Notes: generated from the sequence alone by a model not told the origin. A DNA stretch of 64,000 nt from Oceanicola sp. (GCA_022447275.1 JAKVBK010000001.1:105505-169504), one strand, 5' to 3'; shown: positions 44,214 through 53,641, counted from the stretch's first letter. Made by a program: numbers and translations.

Positions 44214-44945
44214 ATGAAACTCTTTGTCGGTCTGGGAAATCCCGGCCCCAAATATGCGGGAAACCGCCACAATATCGGCTTCATGGCCCTTGACCGGATC
44301 GCCGAGGACCATGGCTTTGCGCCTTGGCGCGGCAAGTTTCAGGGCGCGATTACCGAGGGCGTGCTGAACGGGCACAAGACGCTGCTCCTAAAGCCTGAAA
44401 CCTTTATGAACGAATCCGGCCGCGCTGTGCGTGAGGCGGCCAAGTTCTACAAGATCACCCCGCAGGATATCGTTGTGTTTCACGACGAATTGGACCTCGC
44501 GCCACGCAAGATCCGCGTGAAGGATGGCGGCGGCCATGCCGGCCATAACGGCCTGCGCTCGATCCATGCCCATATGGGGCCGGATTACCGACGCGTGCGT
44601 CTGGGCATCGGCCATCCCGGCCACAAGGATGCTGTTTCGGGCTATGTGCTGCGCGATTTCCCAAAGGCCGATGCGGAATGGCTGGATGACCTGATGCGCG
44701 GGATTTCCGATGGGGCCGGGGCGTTGGCCGCCGGGGATGCGCCGAAATTCCTCAATGCGGTCTCCCTGCGGGTCGCCCCCCCGCGGTCAAGCGGCGGAGC
44801 GCAGGGAAAGCCGAAAGCCACACCCAACGCCAAGGCAGAGCCCGCGACACCCGCGCAGAAAAGCGCCGCGCCGAAGGCGCCCTCTGCGCCGGAAGACACA
44901 TCAGCCCCATCTGCCCTGCAGCGCCTCATTGACAAGTTTCGCTGA
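44214..44945 (+). CDS. pth: Peptidyl-tRNA hydrolase
   Basis: A 243-residue enzyme. VGLGNPGPKYAGNRHNIGF holds Asn10-equivalent and the catalytic His (about residue 20), and VFHDELDLAPRKIRVKDGGGHAGHNGL carries the catalytic Asp. It frees tRNA from stalled peptidyl-tRNA. The core is about 190 residues; a low-complexity Ala/Pro/Lys tail of some 50 residues follows, as in other Rhodobacteraceae. The 3' end overlaps the DUF2332 start by 17 bases in another frame. Confidence 0.96.
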   Translation: MKLFVGLGNPGPKYAGNRHNIGFMALDRIAEDHGFAPWRGKFQGAITEGVLNGHKTLLLKPETFMNESGRAVREAAKFYKITPQDIVVFHDELDLAPRKIRVKDGGGHAGHNGLRSIHAHMGPDYRRVRLGIGHPGHKDAVSGYVLRDFPKADAEWLDDLMRGISDGAGALAAGDAPKFLNAVSLRVAPPRSSGGAQGKPKATPNAKAEPATPAQKSAAPKAPSAPEDTSAPSALQRLIDKFR

Positions 44946-45981
44946 GATTCGCGCGGCCTTCGCCCAGCAGGCACAGGCCTGCGACGCGCTCGGCTCGCCG
45001 TTCATGGTGCGCTTGATGCAGGTGCTGCAAGCCCGGTTGGCCCCGGGCACGGTGGTGGCAGATCGGGTGCTGAACTGGCCCGGCCCCGTGGGGCCTGAGG
45101 CGGCCTCCGTCCCGTTGCGCCTTGCAGGGGCGCTGCACGCCCTTGTTCTGTCGGGCAACGCCCCCGATCTGGCAGCGCAATACCCACCCAACGCACCGAC
45201 GGATGATGCCCTGTGGGGCGCGGTCCAAACCGCGCTGGAGACGCACAGCGCCTTTCTGAACCGTTGGCTCGACACAGCGCCCCAGACCAACGAGGTCCGC
45301 CGCGCGGCGGCTCTTGTCCCGGTGCTGCATCTGCTGGCTGCTGCAACGGAGCACCCGATCGATCTGATCGAGCTTGGCTGCTCGGGCGGTTTGAACCTGC
45401 GCTGCGATCAGTTCCGGGTGCAAGCGGGCCAGACATCCTATGGGCCCGCAGACAGCCCTGTGCAGTTGACGCCCGAATGGTCAGGGCCCTGCCCGCCCGC
45501 CGTAGCGCTCAGCATTGCCAGCCGCACGGGCGTTGATCTCAACCCGCTCGACCCTGCACTGCCAGAAGATGCGCTGCGCCTGCGCGCCTATCTCTGGCCC
45601 GATCAGCCGGACAGGATGGCGCGCACACAGGCCGCGATCGCGCTGGCGCAGCGCTGGCCCGCGCGGCTCAAGCGTGCAGATGCCATCGCAGCTTTGCCCG
45701 GCCTTCTTGAACCCACCCCGGGTCGAACCCGCGTCGTCTTTCACACGGTCGCCTGGCAGTATTTTCCGCCAGAGGCCCAAGCGCGCGGCGCGCAAACCTT
45801 GGCACAGGCAGGCGCGGCTGCCACGTCTGACAGCCCACTGGCGCGGATTTCGATGGAATGGGACTCAGGGCGCGGCGCCGCCCTCGTCCTGACGCTGTGG
45901 CCGAGCGGAAAAACCACGCCTCTCGGCCGCGTCGACTTTCACGGCCAGTGGCTGGAATGGACCGGCCCGACAGCGCTTTGA
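44929..45981 (+). CDS. DUF2332 family protein
   Basis: A 350-residue protein if it starts at the TTG at 44929, inside the end of pth; no ATG or GTG exists in frame between there and 45004. FAQQAQACDALGSPFMVRLM is the family N-terminus, so a start after it would truncate the domain. ELGCSGGLNLRCDQFRV resembles the AdoMet-binding loop of methyltransferases, and FHTVAWQYFPPEAQ is the other conserved block. The family has no assigned function. A longer frame reaches to 44710 but repeats only shadow sequence of pth. Confidence 0.75.
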   Translation: MTSFAEIRAAFAQQAQACDALGSPFMVRLMQVLQARLAPGTVVADRVLNWPGPVGPEAASVPLRLAGALHALVLSGNAPDLAAQYPPNAPTDDALWGAVQTALETHSAFLNRWLDTAPQTNEVRRAAALVPVLHLLAAATEHPIDLIELGCSGGLNLRCDQFRVQAGQTSYGPADSPVQLTPEWSGPCPPAVALSIASRTGVDLNPLDPALPEDALRLRAYLWPDQPDRMARTQAAIALAQRWPARLKRADAIAALPGLLEPTPGRTRVVFHTVAWQYFPPEAQARGAQTLAQAGAAATSDSPLARISMEWDSGRGAALVLTLWPSGKTTPLGRVDFHGQWLEWTGPTAL

Positions 45982-46076
45982 CGCAGCCCAAGCCGAGAGA
46001 TATCTGGACACTTTCAAACAGGCGATTACTGTTCGCCAACAAAGATGAACAACCCTATCCCGGATGAGAGAGCACC

Positions 46077-46460
46077 ATGGACCCTTACCCGTCGATCAAT
46101 GTTCTGGGCCAGCCACTGGCCCCCTGCTCCGTGGACCCGGTGACAGGGTTTTATCGCAATGGGGCCTGTGACACCTGCGCGGCGGATCATGGCAGTCATA
46201 CGGTCTGCGCGGTGATGACGGCAGAGTTCCTCGCCTACTCCAAATACCTTGGCAATGATCTGTCGACGCCGCGCCCGGAATACCGCTTTCCGGGGCTTAA
46301 GCCGGGCGATCGCTGGTGCCTGTGCGCCAACCGGTTCCTGCAAGCCCATGACGAAGGGGTCGCTCCGCGCGTCACATTGAGCGCCACCCATCAAGGCGCT
46401 CTCGAAGTGGTGCCGCTCGAAGTCCTCGAACTTTATGCGGAAACCCCGGATGACAGCTGA
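46077..46460 (+). CDS. DUF2237 family protein
   Basis: A 127-residue soluble protein. NVLGQPLAPCSVDPVTGFYRN and the following CDTCAADHGSHTVCA are the conserved opening, and GDRWCLCANRFLQA is the second block. The cysteine and histidine pattern is characteristic of DUF2237, a family of unknown function with possible metal binding. Its stop overlaps the glycerate kinase gene by eleven bases, so both are translated together. Confidence 0.9.
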   Translation: MDPYPSINVLGQPLAPCSVDPVTGFYRNGACDTCAADHGSHTVCAVMTAEFLAYSKYLGNDLSTPRPEYRFPGLKPGDRWCLCANRFLQAHDEGVAPRVTLSATHQGALEVVPLEVLELYAETPDDS

Positions 46461-47739
46461 GCCGCTTGCGCATCCGGGCGCAAACCCGGAGGCCTTTCTG
46501 CGGGCATTGTTCGATCGGGCAGTGGCTGCGGCAGACCCAATGATCGGCGTGCCTGCCGCTCTGCCGCCCCGCAAGCCAGACGGGCGTGTGTTGGTTATTG
46601 GCGCAGGCAAGGCCTCGGCACGCATGGCCGAGGCAGTCGAGGCGCATTGGGGGCCTTGCGAGGGGCTGGTAATCACGCGCTATGGCTATGGCCGCCCTTG
46701 CAAGGGCATAGAGATCGTCGAGGCCGCGCACCCCGTCCCTGATGCTGCGGGCGTTGCCGCGACACGGCGCCTGCTGCGCCTGCTCGACAGCGTTGAGGAG
46801 GGCGATTTCGTCCTGTCCCTGATCTCTGGCGGGGGCTCTGCTCTGCTGTGCGCACCGGCTGAAGGCATCACGCTTTCGGAGAAACAGGCCCTGACAGAGG
46901 CGCTTTTGGCCTCGGGGGCCCCGATCGGCGTGATGAATGGCATCCGCAAGGAAATCTCGGCCGTCAAAGGCGGGCGTCTTGCAGCAGCAAGCTGGCCGGC
47001 CACGCTGTTGTCTTTGATGATTTCCGACGTGCCCGGCGATGCGCCCGGCGATATCGCCTCGGGCCCGACGGTGGGCCATGCGGGCAGTGCTGCAGATGCC
47101 TTGGACAAACTCGCGGAATGGAATGTGGTGCCGCCAGCTTCTGTTCAGGCGTTTCTGGAAAGTGGGGGCGATCCGGTGGCACTGGATGATCCCCGCCTGT
47201 CGCGCACAACCAACGTGATTACGGCGGCCCCGTCCCAGTCGCTGGCAGCTGCAGCCAAGGCGGCAGAGGCCTGTTGCGACATCCGCGTACTCGGCGATGC
47301 GCTCGAAGGCGAAGCCCGCGACCTCGGCACCGAACAGGCCCAACGCGCCATGGCGATCCAAAACGGCTTGGCGCCCGGCGACAGGCCCGTGCTGTTGCTG
47401 TCTGGCGGCGAGGTCACGGTCACGCGCACCGGTGAAGGCACGGGCGGGCCAAATGCGGAGGCGATGCTGGCCGCCGCCGTCACCCTCAACGGCCATCCCG
47501 GCATCCATGCGCTTGCCTGTGACACAGACGGCGTCGATGGCGCTGCAGAGGTGGCCGGCGCCGTAATAGGCCCGGACATGCCTCAGCGCGCGGCCAAAGC
47601 CGGTCGCGACATGACAGCCGCCCTGACAGACAATGACGCCCACGGGTTTTTCGCACAGACCGGCAATCAGGTGGTCACCGGGCCAACCCTGACCAATGTG
47701 AACGACTTTCGGGCCTTTTTGATCCTGCCTCCAAGCTAG
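46450..47739 (+). CDS. ttuD: Glycerate 2-kinase / hydroxypyruvate reductase-type protein (MOFRL)
   Basis: A 429-residue protein of the DUF4147-MOFRL family. VLVIGAGKASARMAEAVE is the N-terminal nucleotide-like loop. SLISGGGSALLCAPAEGI and LLSLMISDVPGDAPGDIASG are central motifs, and the C-terminal MOFRL domain has LLLSGGEVTVT and ALACDTDGVDGAAE. This family is glycerate 2-kinase (ATP + glycerate to 2-phosphoglycerate); the older TtuD label, hydroxypyruvate reductase, is a misnomer. It could take the glycerate that arises from glyoxylate or tartrate. Confidence 0.92.
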   Translation: MTAEPLAHPGANPEAFLRALFDRAVAAADPMIGVPAALPPRKPDGRVLVIGAGKASARMAEAVEAHWGPCEGLVITRYGYGRPCKGIEIVEAAHPVPDAAGVAATRRLLRLLDSVEEGDFVLSLISGGGSALLCAPAEGITLSEKQALTEALLASGAPIGVMNGIRKEISAVKGGRLAAASWPATLLSLMISDVPGDAPGDIASGPTVGHAGSAADALDKLAEWNVVPPASVQAFLESGGDPVALDDPRLSRTTNVITAAPSQSLAAAAKAAEACCDIRVLGDALEGEARDLGTEQAQRAMAIQNGLAPGDRPVLLLSGGEVTVTRTGEGTGGPNAEAMLAAAVTLNGHPGIHALACDTDGVDGAAEVAGAVIGPDMPQRAAKAGRDMTAALTDNDAHGFFAQTGNQVVTGPTLTNVNDFRAFLILPPS

Positions 47740-47805
47740 CCCCGCTTGGGCGCAGCCCGCCCCTTCTGCTTGACCCGCGCCGCGCGTGGGGCCATCCAAA
47801 CACCC

Positions 47806-50253
47806 ATGTCAGATCGCCTGCCCATTGCTGATATCCTGCCCGCGCTGGTCGAAACGCTCCGCGCGGAGGGTAAGGCCGTGCTGCAGGCCCCGCCCGGTGC
47901 GGGCAAAACAACGATGGTGCCCCTTGCGCTGCATGAAGCAGGCTTTTCCCAGGCCGGACGGATCGTTTTGCTCGAACCCCGCAGGCTGGCCGCCCGGGGC
48001 GCAGCAGAGCGGATGGCCGACCTGCTGGGAGAGCCTGTTGGACAAACTGTTGGCTACCGGTTTCGGGGCGAAGCGAAAGTTTCGGCCCAGACCCGGATCG
48101 AGGTGGTTACCGAGGGCATCCTGACCCGCCGCCTGCAAAACGATCCGGAGCTTGACGGGGTCTCCACCGTGATCTTCGACGAGTTCCATGAACGCGCTCT
48201 GGTGGCGGATCTGGGGCTGGCGCTGTGCCTGGAGGTGCGCGACGCCCTGCGCGAGGACCTCAACTTGCTGGTCATGTCGGCCACGCTGGATGCCGCTCCC
48301 GTGGCTGCCCTGCTCGGCGATGCGCCTCTGCTGACCTCCGAAGGGCGCATGCATCCGGTGGACATCCAGCACCTCAACAAACCGCGCCGCAAGGACGCGC
48401 GACTGGAGGCCGATACGGCTGCGCTTGTGCGCCAGGCTTTGGCCGAAACCGACGGCTCTGTGCTTGTATTTCTGCCGGGCGAGGGCGAGATCCGGCGCTG
48501 TGCCGCTGCCCTTGGGGACCTGCCCAAGGACACGGTGCTGCGACCGCTCTACGGTGCCCTGCCCTTCGCCGAACAGCGGGCCGCGATCGCGCCCGCGGCC
48601 TCCGGGCGCAAGGTGGTGCTCGCAACGGCGATTGCAGAGACGTCCCTGACGATCGAAGGGGTGACAGCCGTTGTCGACGCAGGGCGCGCGCGCCGGGCGC
48701 GCTTCGATCCGGGCTCTGGCATGTCGCGGCTTGTGACAGAGAGGGTCAGCCGGGCAGAGGCTGCGCAAAGGGCTGGTCGGGCCGGGCGACTTGGCCCGGG
48801 CCGGGCCTACCGGCTCTGGACGAAGGGAGAAGAGGGCGCCCTGCCCGCCCATCCGCCTGCCGAAATCGAAGCGGCTGATCTGACGGGGCTGGCGCTGGAA
48901 CTGGCGCAATGGGGCAGTGACAGCCTGCCCTTCCTGACCGCCCCGCCCGAAGGCGCGCTGGCGGAGGCCCGCAGCTTGCTGCGCGGGCTGGGCGCCCTCG
49001 ACCTGCGCGGCGGCATTACCGCCCATGGTCGGCTTTTGGCAGGCATGCCGCTGCATCCGCGCCTGGCGCATATGCTGGCCAAATGCGGCCCCGCCGCTGC
49101 GCCTCTTGCAGCCTTGCTGTCTGACCGAGACCCGATGCGCGATGTCCCGGTTGATGTGAACCTGCGCCTGCGCGCCCTGGAGGGGGGCGGTGACCCGCGT
49201 GCCCATGGGCCGGCCCTGCGCCGCATCCGCACCGAAGCCAAGCGCCTTGCAGCGCGCGCGCCAGAGGGCGACATGCCGTTCACGCCAGCCCGCGCCGCAG
49301 CCCTTGCCTTCCCAGACCGCGTCGGCCTCAGACGGCCAGGAGATGCGCCCCGCTGGGCCCTGTCCGGGGGCAAAGGCGCAACCATGTCCGAGGCCGACCC
49401 CATGGCCACGGATCGCCTGCTCGTGGCCCTCGAAACCGACGGCGACCCGCGCGAAGCCAAGATGCGCCTTGCCGCCCCCATAGACGAACAGGCACTTCGG
49501 GAGGTTCATGGAGAGGCCATCGTCTGGGAAAACAGGGCGGACTGGTCAAAGCGGGATCGCAAGGTGGTTGCCCGCAGGCAGGAACGGTTCGGCAACGTGG
49601 TGCTGGATGACAGGATCTGGCACGATGCCCCTGCCGAAGCGCTGGCCGAAGCAGCGCTGGAAGGGGTGCGCGATCTTGGCCTGCCCTGGCGGGAAGCCTC
49701 GCGCAGATTGCAGGCCCGCGCCCTGCTCTACGAAGGTGGTGGGGGCACCATTGCGCCCTGTTCGGATGCCGCCTTGATGGACAGTTTGCAGGAGTGGTTG
49801 CTGCCCTATCTGGGCTCGGTACGCTCTGCTGCCGATATCAAGGCGCTCGATCTTGTAGGGCCTCTGCAAGCCCATATTGGCTGGACATGCCTGCAGAGGA
49901 TGGATGCCTTGCTGCCTCCGGCCATCGAAACGCCGCTGGGGCGCAAGGTGCCGATTGATTACGAGGGCAGCGCGCCAGCGATCTCGGTGCGCCTGCAAGA
50001 ACTGTTCGGGATGGACAGCCACCCCACCGTCGGGCCCGACCAGCGCCCCTTGCGGATCACGCTGCTCTCACCGGCGCGCAGACCGGTACAGGTCACGATG
50101 GATTTGCCCGGCTTCTGGCGCAGCAGCTATGCGGATGTGCGCAAGGACATGCGCGGCCAATATCCCAAACACCCCTGGCCCGAAGATCCTTGGAATGCCG
50201 CGCCGACCACACGGGCAAAGCCACGGGGAAAACCTCAGGGAAAACCGGGCTGA
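47806..50253 (+). CDS. hrpB: ATP-dependent RNA helicase HrpB
   Basis: An 815-residue DEAH-box helicase. Walker A is APPGAGKTT at residues 28-36, and the DEFH box is in VIFDEFHERALVADLG. SATLDAAPV is motif III. The helicase C domain holds IAETSLTIEGVTAVVD and QRAGRAGRLGPG. The HrpB-specific C-terminal domain runs to the end (LPGFWRSSYADVRKDMRGQYPKH). I choose the ATG at 47806 because the extra residues from an upstream ATG do not match the family. It is an RNA helicase of uncertain role. Confidence 0.95.
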   Translation: MSDRLPIADILPALVETLRAEGKAVLQAPPGAGKTTMVPLALHEAGFSQAGRIVLLEPRRLAARGAAERMADLLGEPVGQTVGYRFRGEAKVSAQTRIEVVTEGILTRRLQNDPELDGVSTVIFDEFHERALVADLGLALCLEVRDALREDLNLLVMSATLDAAPVAALLGDAPLLTSEGRMHPVDIQHLNKPRRKDARLEADTAALVRQALAETDGSVLVFLPGEGEIRRCAAALGDLPKDTVLRPLYGALPFAEQRAAIAPAASGRKVVLATAIAETSLTIEGVTAVVDAGRARRARFDPGSGMSRLVTERVSRAEAAQRAGRAGRLGPGRAYRLWTKGEEGALPAHPPAEIEAADLTGLALELAQWGSDSLPFLTAPPEGALAEARSLLRGLGALDLRGGITAHGRLLAGMPLHPRLAHMLAKCGPAAAPLAALLSDRDPMRDVPVDVNLRLRALEGGGDPRAHGPALRRIRTEAKRLAARAPEGDMPFTPARAAALAFPDRVGLRRPGDAPRWALSGGKGATMSEADPMATDRLLVALETDGDPREAKMRLAAPIDEQALREVHGEAIVWENRADWSKRDRKVVARRQERFGNVVLDDRIWHDAPAEALAEAALEGVRDLGLPWREASRRLQARALLYEGGGGTIAPCSDAALMDSLQEWLLPYLGSVRSAADIKALDLVGPLQAHIGWTCLQRMDALLPPAIETPLGRKVPIDYEGSAPAISVRLQELFGMDSHPTVGPDQRPLRITLLSPARRPVQVTMDLPGFWRSSYADVRKDMRGQYPKHPWPEDPWNAAPTTRAKPRGKPQGKPG

Positions 50254-50421
50254 GACAACGCCGCGCGCTGCAGAACGCAGCCCAGCAAATTGCAGCCCAA
50301 CAAGCCGCCCATGATGAGCTGCACGCAGCGCGCCCACCCAAGGCAGGCTCGTCCAGGAAAACCCACCGCCCGCACCAGATAGCCATACCGGCCGCGCCCG
50401 TCTGGATGCGCGCGCACAGCT

Positions 50422-51297
50422 CTAAGACAGGATCGTGTCAACCAGACGGCTGCCCGGGTCTGCCAGCGCATTGATCACCGTGAAATGGTTGCAGGGGCCA
50501 TCGACAACCACCGTGCATGACTGCGGCCATGCCTGCGCCAAAAGCGCGGATTGCCGGATCAGTTCGGGGCGCTCCTGCCCGCCGACATAAGCTGTGACCG
50601 GCACGCCCGCCCGCGGCGCTGCGAGCGCGGGGCTTTCCGCAGCGGCCATCTCTTGGGTGAGTTGCAGCGTGGCGTTCATCTCCGGCGCAGAGAGGAAGGG
50701 CCGCAAATCATGCAGGCCACTGATCGACACAACCTTGGCGATGCGCGCGGCCACATGGTCTGGCAGGGGCCCGGTATCGCACAGCATCCGCGACACCAGA
50801 TGCCCCCCGGCCGAATGTCCCACGAGCCGCACGGGCCCATCCACCAAAGCGGCAGCCCGCGTGACTGCGGCCCCAATAGCCTCGGTGATCCGCGCAATCG
50901 GCGCCTCCGGCGCCAGCGGGTACGATGGCATCACAACCGCCCAGCCCCGCTCCAGCGCGCCCGCAGCCAAGCCCGACCACACGGAGCGATCCAACCGCAT
51001 CCAATAGCCGCCGTGAACGAACACCATCACGCCTTCAGGCGCGCCCTCGGGCAGGAACAGATCGAAGGCCTCGCGCGGGTGCATCCCGTAGAGCTGCCCA
51101 AGCCGCGCACGGGGCCCAAGCGCGTCGCGCAGCGCTTGCGCCTCGCGGATCCATTGCTCCAAAAGAGCCCCAGCTTCAGGCACATAGCTGGAATTGTCGA
51201 ACGCATCATCCCCGTTGCCATCCCCGCCCAATTCGCGGGCCCAAGCTGCGCTGAGGTCCTGCCCCCAGGCCGTTGCCCAATGCTCTGAATCTGCCAT
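50422..51297 (-). CDS. Alpha/beta hydrolase, kynurenine-formamidase-like
   Basis: A 291-residue alpha/beta hydrolase. HGGYW at residues 95-99 and GHSAGGH at 160-166 (Ser162 nucleophile) match the eukaryotic-type arylformamidase/BNA7 family, not the cyclase-type bacterial KynB. The acid is in the YVGGQERPELI region and the histidine is in DGPCNHFTVINAL near the end. It is divergent from kynU with only 63 bases between, which supports formylkynurenine hydrolysis as its job. AGAGGAAG precedes the ATG. The reading frame continues upstream but crosses kynU. Confidence 0.85.
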   Translation of the reverse strand: MADSEHWATAWGQDLSAAWARELGGDGNGDDAFDNSSYVPEAGALLEQWIREAQALRDALGPRARLGQLYGMHPREAFDLFLPEGAPEGVMVFVHGGYWMRLDRSVWSGLAAGALERGWAVVMPSYPLAPEAPIARITEAIGAAVTRAAALVDGPVRLVGHSAGGHLVSRMLCDTGPLPDHVAARIAKVVSISGLHDLRPFLSAPEMNATLQLTQEMAAAESPALAAPRAGVPVTAYVGGQERPELIRQSALLAQAWPQSCTVVVDGPCNHFTVINALADPGSRLVDTILS

Positions 51298-51317
51298 GCC
51301 GCTTCCTCTGGTAACCC

Positions 51318-51348
51318 CCGGATCTCGCAGTATGCTGCGCCCATCCGG
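51318..51348. promoter_or_regulatory. Interrupted palindrome between the divergent kyn genes
   Basis: CCGGAT (51318-51323) and ATCCGG (51343-51348) enclose CGCAG-TATG-CTGCG (51326-51339). It occupies half of the 63-base divergent region, so it would act on both start sites, as an operator or as mRNA structure. No regulator is seen nearby, unless the PaaX-type gene or a distant one acts here. Confidence 0.4.
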
Positions 51349-51360
51349 AAGGGGGATGCA

Positions 51361-52566
51361 ATGACAGATTTCGCCGCCACACGCGCCAGTTTCTTTTTGC
51401 CCGAAGGGGTGATCTATCTCGATGGCAATTCGCTGGGGCCCTTGCCCCGCGCCGCCGCAGACCGCGTGCATGACACCGTCACCGAGGAATGGGGAAAACT
51501 GCTCATTCGCGGCTGGAATGCGGGTGCCGGTGGCACCGGCTGGATGCCGCAGCCCGATCGCCTTGGCGACCGGATCGGGCGGTTGATCGGCGCACCTGCG
51601 GGCAGCGTTGCAGTGGGCGATACGCTGTCCATCAAGGTGTTTCAGTGCCTTGCCGCAGCCCTTGCGCTGCGCCCGGACCGCTCGGTGATCCTGTCGGATA
51701 CCGGCAACTTCCCGTCTGATCTTTATATGGCTGACGGCCTGACCCGCCTGATGCAGGGCAAGACCGTCCGTACCGTTGCGCCCGAAGACGTGACCGCAGC
51801 CCTCGACGAAACCATCGCTGTGCTCATGCTGACAGAGGTGGATTACCGCACCGGGCGGATGCATGACATGGCACAGTTGACTGCAGCGGCGCAGGCCAAA
51901 GGCATCGTCGTGGTCTGGGATCTGGCCCATTCCGCGGGCGCCCTACCCGTGGACTTGCAGGGCTGCGGGCCCGAATTTGCTGCAGGCTGCACCTACAAAT
52001 ACCTCAATGCCGGACCCGGCGCGCCAGCCTTTGTCTATGTGCGCCCAGACATCGCCGAGCATGTGCAACCGGCCTTGGCGGGCTGGCTCGGACATGCCGC
52101 CCCGTTTGACTTTGACCTCACCTATCGCCCCGGCCCGGGCTTGGCACGGATGCGGGTTGGCACCCCTGCGGTGCTGCAGATGGCTGCGCTTGAGGCTGCG
52201 CTCGACATCTGGGACAGGGTCGACATGAAAGATGTGCGCGCGCGCTCGATCACCCTGTCCGAGCGCTTTATCGCTGAGGTAGAACGCAACTGCGGTGACG
52301 AGGTGGCGCTGGCCAGTCCGCGTGATCCGCACCAGCGCGGCAGTCAGGTGTCTTTCCGCCACCCGGAAGGCTACGCAGTGATGCAGGCGCTGATTGCGCG
52401 CGGTGTGATTGGGGATTTCCGCGCGCCCGACAGGATCCGGTTTGGTTTTGCCCCGCTCTACAATACCGAAGAAGAGGTGGTTGAGGCCGCGCGGATCTTG
52501 GCCGATATCCTGACCCACCGCAGTTGGGACACCCCCCGTTTCCATGCCCGCGCCGCCGTCACCTGA
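51361..52566 (+). CDS. kynU: Kynureninase
   Basis: A 401-residue PLP enzyme of aminotransferase class V. YLDGNSLGPLPR is the N-terminal signature. SDTGNFPSDLYMADGL and LTEVDYRTGRMHDM lie in the middle, and WDLAHSAGALPVDL supplies the aspartate and histidine at the cofactor. GCTYKYLNAGPGAPAF contains the Schiff-base lysine. It cleaves kynurenine to anthranilate and alanine. AAGGGGGATGCA precedes the ATG. The dioxygenase kynA is not in the window. Confidence 0.95.
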   Translation: MTDFAATRASFFLPEGVIYLDGNSLGPLPRAAADRVHDTVTEEWGKLLIRGWNAGAGGTGWMPQPDRLGDRIGRLIGAPAGSVAVGDTLSIKVFQCLAAALALRPDRSVILSDTGNFPSDLYMADGLTRLMQGKTVRTVAPEDVTAALDETIAVLMLTEVDYRTGRMHDMAQLTAAAQAKGIVVVWDLAHSAGALPVDLQGCGPEFAAGCTYKYLNAGPGAPAFVYVRPDIAEHVQPALAGWLGHAAPFDFDLTYRPGPGLARMRVGTPAVLQMAALEAALDIWDRVDMKDVRARSITLSERFIAEVERNCGDEVALASPRDPHQRGSQVSFRHPEGYAVMQALIARGVIGDFRAPDRIRFGFAPLYNTEEEVVEAARILADILTHRSWDTPRFHARAAVT

Positions 52567-52682
52567 TCGCAACAGCAGGCGGGGCGGGCAGGCCCCGCGC
52601 GCACCTGCTGGATCAGCGCTCTTGCCCCCTCGGGCCTGTCGGTCTTAGCTGGCGCAAACAATTATCGCCAAGCCGGTATCTC

Positions 52683-53531
52683 ATGCTCTTGCCTGACCCT
52701 CAGTTGCAGACCGCGATCGACAGGTTCCCCCAAAGGGTGAAAACCTGGTCTCTTGTGGTGACGATGTTCGGCGATGCCATCCAGCCGGCAGGCGGGGCCA
52801 TCCCTCTGGCAGATATCACCCGCGCCCTGGCGCCGGCGGGCATTGCGCCCGGGGCTGTCCGCACGGCCATGTCCCGGCTGGCCAGCGATGGGTTGGTCAT
52901 CACCGAGCGGACAGGGCGCAGCAGTATCTACCGCCTTACCCCTGCGGGTGCGGCAGAGTTTCTGCCCGCTGAAAGCCGGATTTATGGCCCGATGACGGCA
53001 CAGGGGCGGGATGTCGTACTGGCGCTCTGCCCACCGGGGCTAACTGCCGCCCAGCGCGAGGCCTTGGCCCGCAAGGTGCGTCATGGGGGCGGTGCTATGC
53101 TCTCTGGCGTCGCGATTTGGCAGGCAGACGCCCCACCCGCGCCCGACTGGCTGGACGCGCACGATCTCTGGCCGCTCACCGCCAGCCCCGCGCCTGCGCC
53201 CGATTGGCTGGCCAACCATCTTGCCGATCCAGACATGCGCGAGACCTGGGACGCGCTCGAGGCCTGGATCCAGCATCTGCCCTTGCAACCGCGCGATGCC
53301 AACAGCGCAATGGCCCTGCGCGTGCTGATGATCGACGGCTGGCGCCGCGCCGCCCTCAGGCATCCGCGCCTGCCAGAAGGCTGGTTTCCCGCAGATTGGC
53401 CCGCCGCACGGCTGCGCGCCAAGGTGGCAGAGCGCTATACGCGCTATGTCGCTGCCTCTGCGGGGTTTTTCACACCCGAGCAGGAAGCTGCCGCGGCGGC
53501 TGTTCTCAAAATGCGGTTTCGGATGTGCTAG
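52683..53531 (+). CDS. PaaX-type transcriptional regulator
   Basis: A 282-residue protein. An N-terminal winged helix covers residues 20-90 (PLADITRALAPAGIAPGAVR, then TAMSRLASDGLVITER). A central domain and a C-terminal PaaX_C-like region follow, with DGWRRAALRHPRLPEGWFPADWP as the typical late motif. PaaX represses phenylacetate degradation genes in other bacteria; no paa genes occur here. The start is set at MLLPDPQLQ; an upstream in-frame ATG runs back into kynU. It may instead control the membrane protein and amidohydrolase downstream. Confidence 0.87.
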   Translation: MLLPDPQLQTAIDRFPQRVKTWSLVVTMFGDAIQPAGGAIPLADITRALAPAGIAPGAVRTAMSRLASDGLVITERTGRSSIYRLTPAGAAEFLPAESRIYGPMTAQGRDVVLALCPPGLTAAQREALARKVRHGGGAMLSGVAIWQADAPPAPDWLDAHDLWPLTASPAPAPDWLANHLADPDMRETWDALEAWIQHLPLQPRDANSAMALRVLMIDGWRRAALRHPRLPEGWFPADWPAARLRAKVAERYTRYVAASAGFFTPEQEAAAAAVLKMRFRMC

Positions 53532-53641
53532 GGCTGCGGGCCCGGGGCACACAGCAGCTTGGATTGCTTTGGCGCAGCAAACTGCACCAACGCGGCACAG
53601 CCACCCTTTCGGTTCGAGGCGCTGGGGTGTAAGCCCAAACC

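Noticed and set aside
44710..44928. Extension of the DUF2332 frame upstream into pth
   Set aside because: The frame is open but the extra residues are Arg/Pro/Ser-rich shadow of the pth tail and not part of the family N-terminus.
47809..49509. Minus-strand reading frame of 566 codons opposite hrpB
   Set aside because: Lies inside a clear DEAH-box helicase gene; same shadow effect.
50235..50471. Small minus-strand frame (78 codons) ending in a hydrophobic stretch, between hrpB and the kyn hydrolase
   Set aside because: It overlaps both neighbours and has no clear start or ribosome site. The stretch QLIMGGLLGCNLLGCVL could be a helix, but I cannot support a gene.
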